A stretch of DNA of 10,044 bases from Candidatus Rifleibacteriota bacterium. Lineage in GTDB: Bacteria > UBP17 > UBA6191 > JACPRK01. Position numbers and translations under genes: made by a program. Where the stretch lies: the NCBI GenBank assembly GCA_016213865.1, contig JACQZL010000306.1:1-10044 (forward strand), given 5' to 3'. This document shows, piece by piece, positions 1 to 6,400 of this stretch. Position 1 is the first letter of the stretch. Each line of letters opens with the position of its first letter. The notes beneath the pieces were generated by a model. That model saw only the letters and a program-made list of their open reading frames with translations, had not been told where the DNA came from and did not search any database.

Positions 1-39
1 CACCAGCTTTCGGGCAGGGCAAGGTCCGCAGGATAGCAT
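1..39 (-). CDS. Possible 5' end of a divergent gene, truncated by the left edge
   Basis: On the minus strand an ATG at 39-37 opens a frame of 13 codons (begins MLSCGPCPARKLV) that reaches base 1 without a stop. A GGAGG sequence (complement of 49-45) lies 5 nt upstream of the ATG, the same core and spacing seen at the two large genes at 3134 and 3364. Thirteen codons are too few to recognise a family. The same bases can also be read as a promoter (TTGCGA, 17 nt, TATCCT on the minus strand), in which case the true start would lie outside the window. The support is the ribosome binding site alone. Confidence 0.3.
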   Translation of the reverse strand, partial: MLSCGPCPARKLV

Positions 40-58
40 ACCGTCCTCCAAGTCGCAA
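30..58 (-). promoter_or_regulatory. Alternative reading: minus-strand sigma70-like promoter
   Basis: On the minus strand TTGCGA (58-53) and TATCCT (35-30) are separated by 17 nt, each matching four of six bases of the sigma70 consensus. It overlaps the candidate start codon and ribosome binding site at 49-37, so at most one of the two readings is likely to be right. Weak by itself. Confidence 0.2.
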
Positions 59-104
59 CAGCGAAGGGCGGCGGGGCGGCGAGGTCGACCCCTGACGCAC
101 CGCG

Positions 105-132
105 TTGCCGTTTCGGTCAAAAGCTGTACTAT
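105..132 (+). promoter_or_regulatory. Candidate sigma70-like promoter for the acetyltransferase-like gene
   Basis: TTGCCG (105-110) and TACTAT (127-132) are 16 nt apart. Each box matches four of six consensus positions, in a locally less GC-rich patch just upstream of the gene. Transcription would start near 139, giving a leader of about 25 nt that contains the AGGA ribosome binding site. The same TACTAT hexamer occurs at 3272-3277 ahead of the giant lipoprotein gene, again after a short CAAA-containing stretch. The rest of 40-162 shows nothing recognisable. Confidence 0.35.
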
Positions 133-162
133 GTCGGCGTTGATCGCTCAGGACATGCTCCA

Positions 163-1317
163 ATGGGATTGATACGGGCCCTGTCGGACCCCGACGACTT
201 CGATCGGGCCCTCAGACAGATCCGGACTGCCATCTACCGCCACCTTCCGGGCTGGCATGATCCGCCGCCCGCGATGGAGTACCAGCGATTCCATCCGGAC
301 CGCGAAGCGTTCTGGAAGAACCACATCGGGCAGACGTTCGTCCACGAGGAGAAGGGAGTGGTCAATGCCCGGGTGACGGTCTTCCTGCCGAACACGTCGG
401 CCACGTCGGGCCGCTTCGGGGCTTTCGATTGCATCGACGAGTCGAAGATCTCCGACCAGATCATGGACCACGCCTCTCGCTGGCTCATGGCTCGCGGCGC
501 TTCGCGCATGGAGGGCCCTTTCACGCTCTCGCTGCACGAGGATGTCGGGGTCTTGACGCGGGGATTCGAGACCCCGGCGCCGGTCTTCATGCCCTACAAC
601 CCTGGGTACTATGCCGGCCTGCTGCGGCAGGCCGGCCTCCATGTGGCGCGGAAGTTCGTCACCTATCGTTACGACATGGTGTCGGGCAAGGGTGCCTTCA
701 AGCCTGCCGGACCCGAAGCCGAGGCGATCCGCCTCAGGCCGTTCGACGTCAAGGCGCTGGCCGCCGACACTGGCAGACTGCTCGACGTTTACAACGATGC
801 CTTCCAGGACCAGTGGGGGTTCACGCCGCTCACTTCCGAGGATGCCCACTTCCTGATTCGCAACCTGCTGGTCATCGGCGATCCCGAGCTGACCCGGATC
901 GCAGTGTCGGGGGACGAAACCCTGGGATTCATCCTGGGTGTTCCTGACACGAACGCCTACCTGCACGAGGTCCGTCACTACCCCGCAATGGCCAAGCGCC
1001 TGGCGCTCGCCTGGGCCCTTCGCACGGGAGGTGTCCGGGGATGCCGGGTACTCTATCTGGCGGTGCGCAAGCGGTACCAGGGCAAGGCCCTCTCGCGGCT
1101 GCTGGTCCGCAACTTCCTGGACATCGCCCGCGAGAAGGGCTTCAGGACCGCAATCCTGTCGGTCGACACCGAGAGCCGGCAGTTGAGGCGCCTCATGTCC
1201 GGCTTCGAGATGGTCCTCGACAAGGAGTACCAGATCTTCGGCCGCGACCTGCTTCCGGCGGGCATGTGGCCACGCGTCAGCGGCTGGTCGTCCCGAGGCG
1301 TCCGCGGCGGGCGGTGA
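163..1317 (+). CDS. GNAT-type N-acetyltransferase-like protein, two-part architecture (384 aa)
   Basis: A cytoplasmic protein with no signal peptide or membrane segment. The C-terminal part (about 195-345) has GNAT features: a beta-strand with G255-F-I-L-G and P261-D-T-N (about 254-266), then the strand and acyl-CoA loop R295-V-L-Y-L-A-V-R with Y305-Q-G-K-A (306-309), followed by a helix. The N-terminal part (about 50-165) has E117-G-P-F-T-L-S-L-H-E-D (117-127) and YNPGYYAGLL (145-154). This resembles large GNAT-related proteins of the YghO-like type, in which a degenerate first half precedes a GNAT half. Acyl acceptor and pathway are unknown. The ATG at 163 is chosen because AGGA (150-153) lies 9 nt upstream; the frame stays open further upstream but offers no ATG. 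The stop is 20 bp from the stop of the convergent ATPase gene. The family assignment comes from motif recognition, not alignment. Confidence 0.85.
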   Translation: MGLIRALSDPDDFDRALRQIRTAIYRHLPGWHDPPPAMEYQRFHPDREAFWKNHIGQTFVHEEKGVVNARVTVFLPNTSATSGRFGAFDCIDESKISDQIMDHASRWLMARGASRMEGPFTLSLHEDVGVLTRGFETPAPVFMPYNPGYYAGLLRQAGLHVARKFVTYRYDMVSGKGAFKPAGPEAEAIRLRPFDVKALAADTGRLLDVYNDAFQDQWGFTPLTSEDAHFLIRNLLVIGDPELTRIAVSGDETLGFILGVPDTNAYLHEVRHYPAMAKRLALAWALRTGGVRGCRVLYLAVRKRYQGKALSRLLVRNFLDIAREKGFRTAILSVDTESRQLRRLMSGFEMVLDKEYQIFGRDLLPAGMWPRVSGWSSRGVRGGR

Positions 1318-1337
1318 GTTTCGGGGGGGCCGGGGTC
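1318..1337. other. 20-bp convergent intergenic gap
   Basis: The acetyltransferase-like gene and the ATPase gene end tail to tail with only 20 bases between stop codons. The gap is a G-rich run and contains no inverted repeat with a T tract. No intrinsic terminator is visible for either gene, so termination presumably occurs inside the opposing gene or depends on Rho. Confidence 0.7.
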
Positions 1338-3134
1338 TCAGAGCACCGTGCCCAGGTGCCGCACGACTTCGCGCTCGGAGGTTTCGCCCCGAAGGACCCG
1401 ACGCCAGCCGTCGGCGACCAACGGTTCGAAGCCTGACTCCTGCGCTGCCCGCCGGATCTCGAAGCCTCCCTGGCCGTCGATCACCGCGTCGGAGAGCCGC
1501 TGGTCCATCACGAGCACCTCGGCCACGGGCAACCGTCCCTTGAATCCGGAGCCGTGGCAGGCCTCGCATCCCACGGGTTCGCACGGTTCGCCTGCGCCCA
1601 ACTCGTACATCTCGCGCACGGCCGCCAGTTCGGCCGAGGTGACCGTGGCGCGGCGCTTGCAGTCACAGAGGCGGCGCAGGAGCCGGATCGCCACGGCCCC
1701 TCTGAGCGCGGCCGCGATCGCATAGCGGGGGACCCCCAGATCCGTCATGCGCGTGATGGTCCCCGGGGCATCGTTGGTGTGCAGCGTGCTCAGCACCAGG
1801 CGCCCCACGAGCGCGGCCGTGGCGCCGATCTGGGCCGTCTCGGGGTCGCGGATCTCTCCCACCAGGATCACGTCCGGGTCCTGGCGCAAGATGGCTCTCA
1901 GTACGCGTGCAAACGTCAACCCGATCTTCTCGTTCACCTGAATCTGGTAGTAGTGGTCGCTGGAAAACTCGATCGGGTCCTCCACGGTGAAGGTGCTCAC
2001 CGCAGGGTTGCTGATCTCCTGCAGACAGGCATAGGCGGCCGTGGTCTTGCCGCTCCCGGTTGGACCCGTGAAGAGCAGCAGCCCGGACGGCGAGCGGGCG
2101 ATCCGGCGGATCTGCTGCAGCACCTCGACCGACAGGCCCAGTTCGTCCAGGCTTCGGGCCCGTGCGTTAGCTTCCAGCAAGCGCAACGACACCTTCTCGC
2201 CGTTCCGGGTCGGCATCACGCTGGCACGGCAGACGTAGCGCACGTCGCGCCCATTCCCTCGGAACGAGTACTCGAACGAACCATCTTGGGGGAGCCGCTT
2301 CTCCGTCACGTCCAGCTCCGACAGCACCTTGACCCGCGAGATGACCGCGTCCTGGTTCTTGGGCTGCATCCGCAGACGCTGGGCGGTGAGCACGCCGTCC
2401 TTGCGGAACCTCAGGACCAGGGCGTCATCGGTGCGGGAAATGTGCAAGTCGCTGACCTGCTGGTGGGCGCATGACTCGAGGATGTCGTCGAGGATCTCGA
2501 TCGTCGACGATTCGTTCGAGAGGGACTCGATCTTCCCGAACATCTCCTCGGTGGTGGCGACATCGGGTCGCTGGAGCGCCAGGGAGATGCTGCTCTTCGC
2601 CTCCGGGGCGGCCGGCGACTGGGCCGGGGAGGCCGGGCCCGGCCGGGAGGCACCGGGGGCCGTCTGCATCTCCGCCCGCACGGCCAGTGGCGGCGACTTG
2701 GGAGCAGGGGCGCCGCGGCTGCTGATGAGCCGTGAGAGGACGGACGGCGTCGTCAAGACGACCTGGACGCGGATGGCCTCCTGGCGCGCGAAAGCGTGCG
2801 CGGCCTTCAGGCCAGTGGGGTTGCAAATCGCAATCCAGAGCTCGTCACCCTCGAGGGCGACCGGGAAGATCTGGTACTTGCGAACGATGTTGTCCGGAAT
2901 CCTCGAAGCTGCCTCGGGCTGCACCGTCAGCTCTTCTTCCGAGACGAGGGTCAGACTGTACAGCTCCGAATAGGCGCGGCTCAGCTCGATTTCGCTGACC
3001 AAGCCCATGCCGAGCAGGACCCACCCCAGGTCCATTCCGAAGGAGGATGCCTGCGTCCGGGCCCGTTCGAGATCGGCCCCGGCGAACGTCTTCCCCGTGG
3101 CCTTGAGGACTGAAAGGATGTCGTTCTGTGCCAT
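1338..3134 (-). CDS. GspE/PulE/PilB-family type II secretion / type IV pilus assembly ATPase (598 aa)
   Basis: A cytoplasmic hexameric ATPase that powers assembly of pilus or pseudopilus fibres. An MshEN/T2SSE-N-like domain (about 8-138) is followed by a Pro/Ala-rich linker (about 140-195). The N2 domain has SDLHIS (228-233) and LRFRKDGVL (241-249). The motor domain has Walker A GPTGSGKT (357-364), Asp box VEDPIE (384-389), Walker B with catalytic E427 in DVILVGEIRD (421-430), and His box STLHTND (449-455). Oddities: the zinc site has C490-x-C492 instead of the usual CxxC, paired with C523-x-x-C526 (C518 is spare), and the usual GHLV before the His box reads GRLV (R445). Length is normal. The frame extends upstream to 3668, but ATG 3134 is chosen: AGGAGG (complement of 3145-3140) lies 5 nt away, against only 2 nt for the adjacent ATG at 3137. 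No other secretion genes are nearby, so GspE, PilB and MshE cannot be separated. Confidence 0.95.
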   Translation of the reverse strand: MAQNDILSVLKATGKTFAGADLERARTQASSFGMDLGWVLLGMGLVSEIELSRAYSELYSLTLVSEEELTVQPEAASRIPDNIVRKYQIFPVALEGDELWIAICNPTGLKAAHAFARQEAIRVQVVLTTPSVLSRLISSRGAPAPKSPPLAVRAEMQTAPGASRPGPASPAQSPAAPEAKSSISLALQRPDVATTEEMFGKIESLSNESSTIEILDDILESCAHQQVSDLHISRTDDALVLRFRKDGVLTAQRLRMQPKNQDAVISRVKVLSELDVTEKRLPQDGSFEYSFRGNGRDVRYVCRASVMPTRNGEKVSLRLLEANARARSLDELGLSVEVLQQIRRIARSPSGLLLFTGPTGSGKTTAAYACLQEISNPAVSTFTVEDPIEFSSDHYYQIQVNEKIGLTFARVLRAILRQDPDVILVGEIRDPETAQIGATAALVGRLVLSTLHTNDAPGTITRMTDLGVPRYAIAAALRGAVAIRLLRRLCDCKRRATVTSAELAAVREMYELGAGEPCEPVGCEACHGSGFKGRLPVAEVLVMDQRLSDAVIDGQGGFEIRRAAQESGFEPLVADGWRRVLRGETSEREVVRHLGTVL

Positions 3135-3215
3135 CATTGCCTCCTGAGCGAGCCCAGTATAAGCCGGGCCGGCAAGCGATGGGCGCAAGAGACGGCTCAG
3201 GGGGAGACGCTCTGC

Positions 3216-3277
3216 TGGCGAAACGAGTAGGCTCCTTGATACAATTCTGCGCCGAAGTCGCCAAATCGTGTTACTAT
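3216..3277 (+). promoter_or_regulatory. Candidate promoter region for the giant lipoprotein gene
   Basis: Two possible -10 boxes are visible on the plus strand. TACAAT (3240-3245, five of six) has a weak TGGCGA 18 nt upstream (3216-3221). TACTAT (3272-3277) lacks a convincing -35 but lies in the most AT-rich part of the spacer and matches the -10 candidate of the acetyltransferase-like gene. The leader would be roughly 80 to 110 nt. Which box is used cannot be decided by eye. Confidence 0.3.
3236..3264 (-). promoter_or_regulatory. Candidate promoter for the secretion ATPase gene
   Basis: On the minus strand TTGGCG (3264-3259), a 17-nt spacer and TATCAA (3241-3236) each match four of six sigma70 consensus bases. 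Transcription would start near 3229, giving a leader of about 95 nt before the ATG at 3134. It overlaps the plus-strand candidate at 3216-3245, so the two divergent genes may compete for this stretch. Confidence 0.33.
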
Positions 3278-3297
3278 CGCCTTTCCAAGCAAGGACT

Positions 3298-3349
3298 GAG
3301 ACTGGGTACTCCTGGTGGGATGCGTGTCTCTGCACCGAAGCGCGTCGGT
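3298..3349 (+). promoter_or_regulatory. Two short inverted repeats in the leader of the giant gene
   Basis: GAGAC (3298-3302) can pair with GTCTC (3326-3330) across a 23-nt loop. ACCGA (3334-3338) can pair with TCGGT (3345-3349) across a 6-nt loop, ending 4 nt before the ribosome binding site. They could form small hairpins that modulate initiation at the TTG, but five-base stems arise often by chance in GC-rich DNA. No riboswitch consensus was recognised. Confidence 0.2.
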
Positions 3350-3353
3350 CAAC

Positions 3354-3366
3354 GGAGGTCGTCTTG
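3354..3366 (+). promoter_or_regulatory. Ribosome binding site fixing the TTG start of the giant gene
   Basis: GGAGG (3354-3358) followed by 5 nt and TTG (3364-3366). There is no competing ATG or GTG in this frame before the signal-peptide hydrophobic core. The codons that follow encode a complete lipoprotein signal peptide, which independently supports this start. Confidence 0.85.
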
Positions 3367-3495
3367 AGATTCTGTAGCCGTGTCAACTGGTTGGGTCTTG
3401 TCGTGATCGCCGTGCTGGCCCTGTCGCTGGGAGGGTGCGGAGGTGGCGGTGGAAGCTCCGCGGGCGGCAGCGGCGGTGGTGGGACTGGAGGCGGC
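3364..3495 (+). other. Lipoprotein signal peptide, lipobox and Gly/Ser tether
   Basis: Residues 1-44 of the giant protein. Arg2 and Arg6 form the basic n-region, W9 to L22 the hydrophobic core, and L22-G-G-C25 the lipobox for lipid modification and signal peptidase II cleavage before Cys25. Residues 26-44 are almost entirely Gly and Ser, a flexible tether expected to lift the folded part away from the membrane. Confidence 0.88.
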
Positions 3496-6400
3496 GTCAC
3501 CCTCTCCGGCAAAGCGTTCAAGGGTCCCTTCCAGGCCAGCACGCCGCAGTCGCCCACGCTGGTCACGGCGTTCCCCGTGAGCAACGGGCAGATCGGCGCC
3601 ACACCGCTGGGTTCGGGCGAGGTCCGCAGCTCGGACGGCAGCTTCAGCCTCACCATCGAGGACACCACCTACAGCGGCCCCGTCGTCCTCGAGGTCCGAG
3701 GCCGATTCATGGACGAAGCCAGCCGAGCCATCCAGACCACGGCCGACTACCCGTTGCGCGGTGTGATCCCCAGCCTCACGGCAGGCGTGAGCCCGCCTTT
3801 CTCGGTGCAGGTGACGCCGCTGACGCACCTGGCCGTGGCGCTGGCGCAGGGCCAGAACCGGCTCAATTCCGACGGCCTGAGCTGGGCCCTTTCGTACCTG
3901 GCCTACCACCTGAACGTCCCACTACCGGACCGGACAGCGCCGGCCGACCTGTTCGGTCTGACCGGCACCGAGAGCGACGATAGCCTTCGATACGGGCTCG
4001 TGCTGGCCGGTCTCAGCCAGTCGGCCGCGAGCAACTCGGTGACGGCAATGACCCTCGTGGGCTGCGCCGGTCTCGATGCCTCGTCGGATGGCGTTCTGGA
4101 CGGCAAGGACCTCGTCGGCAACGCGATCCGGATGCCCGCGGCGACGGGCGGTTGGGTGTCCGCTCCGGCGCAAGTGCTGGGCACCGAGCTGACCGCGGGT
4201 ATCGATGCTTTCGTCCGCGCCTCGGCGTCTCAAACCGGCGTGACCCGTAACGACCCGGTGGTGACGGGGCTCCTGGGGGCCATCGAGGACAATGCCAATC
4301 GACCTCCCGTTGCACGCATCTCGGTCTCGCCGACGACCGGCAGCGCCGGCACGACGTTCCAGCTCAACGGCAGCACCAGCAGCGATCCCGATCAGGTCGA
4401 TCAGCTCACCTACAACTGGACGGTGACCCGGGGCGGGACCGCCGTGACCGTTGCCAACTCGGGCCTCGCGGTCGCGTCGTTCGTGCCGCAGCTCGAGGGC
4501 ACCTACACCATCCAACTGGTCGTGGCCGATCCCGAGCGCCTGACAGGAACGGCGACCACGCCACTCGTCGTCACGGCCCCGGTGTTGCCAACTCAGGCCC
4601 GGCTCGAGGTGCAGCCGCTCGATGACGGTCTGGTCGTCTACCGCAACCAGACGACGACGGTCTGGCTGGACATCCGTAACACGGGCCAGCGCACGGCCGA
4701 GCTCGGCACCGTCTCTGTCTCGAGTGCCAACCCGGGCTTGACCTTCGCTGCGCTCACCGGCAACCCGGCCACGATCGCCGGCGGCAACCTCGCTCGGTTC
4801 CAGTTCCGGGCGACCGCCTCGCGGACGGCGAGCCTGGGGACCTTCGACCTCTCGGCAAACGTGACTGCCCAGGACTCGCTCGAGCATTCGAATGTGAGCG
4901 TCGGCCCGATCACGGCCGGCCGGATGTCGGTCCTCGAGCAAGGCCAGGCCGTGCCGCTGGCGTTGGGCGCCTTGCGCGGGCCCAGTTCCATCCTCCCCGG
5001 GCGGTCCACGACGATGGAGCTGCAGGTGACGAACCCGGGTCCTCTGGCTGTGAACCTGATCGGTGCGGAGCTCACGTTCAGCAGTCAGCAGATCCTGGCC
5101 AGTCTGAGTTCCGAGAACCCCACGACGCTCGCCTCCGGGGCCTTGGTCTGGCTGCTCTTCAACGTCCAGGCCGGCCCGGGCGTGGGCCCGGGTACCTACG
5201 CCATCGCCGCCGCCGTGCACGCCAGGACGGTCGTCGCATCGCTGGGCGCGGACAACTCCACCAACGACCTTCGCGACGTGTCGGGCGCTGCGGCGACGCT
5301 CCGGGTCCCCGACACGGCCCGGCTGCGGGTGCCCGACCTGGCGGTCTCCGCCACGACTGTCTCGCAAGGTGCCCTCGTTGCGGCCACCTACACGGTCTTC
5401 AACGACAGCACCGTGGCGGCGCGACTGACCAAGCTAGCCCTCCAGGTCGGGACGACCGAGTTCCCACCCGTGTGGCTCACGCCCCAGGGAGAGGCCAGGC
5501 GGGCCTGGACTCCGGGCGAGCTGCTGCTGGCCGCGGGACGCTCTATCCTGGTCGAATTCAGCGTGCCGACGGCGTCTCTGACCCCTGGCTACTTCAGCCT
5601 CAACGCGCTCACGACGGCTGTGGACAGCGCCACGGGGACCCCGGCACCGGTAGCCATGCTGGCCCCGCCGCGGACCGTGCTGGTGCAAAGCGGGGCGGTG
5701 TTGTCGGTGGAGTCCCTGAGCCCGGGGCAATCAACGATCGTCTCGGCCGGCCAGCCCGTCGACGTCACCGTGACGGTCCGCAACAGCGGCCTGGCAACGG
5801 CGAGCTCCGTGCAGGTCAGCCTCACGTTCGACTCCTCCGGAGACGTGGGTCAGTACTTTCCCTACGCCCGGGTCTCCGCCCAGCCCGTCGCCGTACCCGG
5901 CGGCTCGACCGCTACCGTCTCTTTCCGGGTCACACCCACCTGGGACTTCTCTGGCTCGCAGGTGACCGTGACGGCCACGGCCAACGGTCTCGACGCGAAT
6001 TCCGCTCAGCCGATCCAGGCAGTCGGATCGACGGTGTGGCAGCTCGAGCGAGGCGCCGTGCTCTCCGTTGCCCAGACGCCGCCGAACACGACCGTCACCC
6101 AGGGGCAGACCTTCGACCTCCAGTACTCGATCCGAAACACGGGCCAGGCGGCAGCGATCGACGTCGCCGCGGCCCTGGACATCCAGGGCACGGGGCTGAC
6201 GCAGGAGGTCATGGCCAATCCTCGGACCGTGGCCGGAGGCGCTTCGGCTACGTTCCTGTTCCGTTGCACTGCTCAGCAGAGCGCCGCTTCCGGGGAGCGC
6301 CTCGTCTACCTGACCCTGACGGCAACCGACGAGAACAGCGGCCTGGCCCTGCCCCGGCTGCAGAGCTCGACTTTCAGGATCGAGGTCCAGACGCCGCCGC

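Noticed and set aside
1318..1337. Bidirectional intrinsic terminator between the convergent genes
   Set aside because: There is no inverted repeat and no T tract in the 20-bp gap.
148..1584. 478-codon minus-strand open frame over the acetyltransferase-like gene
   Set aside because: It overlaps both convergent genes, has a biased composition and no family features, while the sense frame has clear GNAT motifs.
3265..3363. Cyclic di-GMP or other riboswitch in the leader of the giant gene
   Set aside because: The leader is long enough to consider one, but the conserved GEMM core sequences are not present and the stems found are only five bases.
3135..3668. N-terminal extension of the ATPase frame up to 3668
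   Set aside because: The extra 178 residues are Pro-rich, lie opposite the signal peptide of the giant gene and have no family match; AGGAGG is placed ideally for the ATG at 3134.
3922..5367. 481-codon antisense open frame opposite the first part of the giant gene
   Set aside because: Arg/Gly/His-rich low-quality translation with no domain, and the opposite strand carries a coherent signal peptide, PKD domain and repeats.
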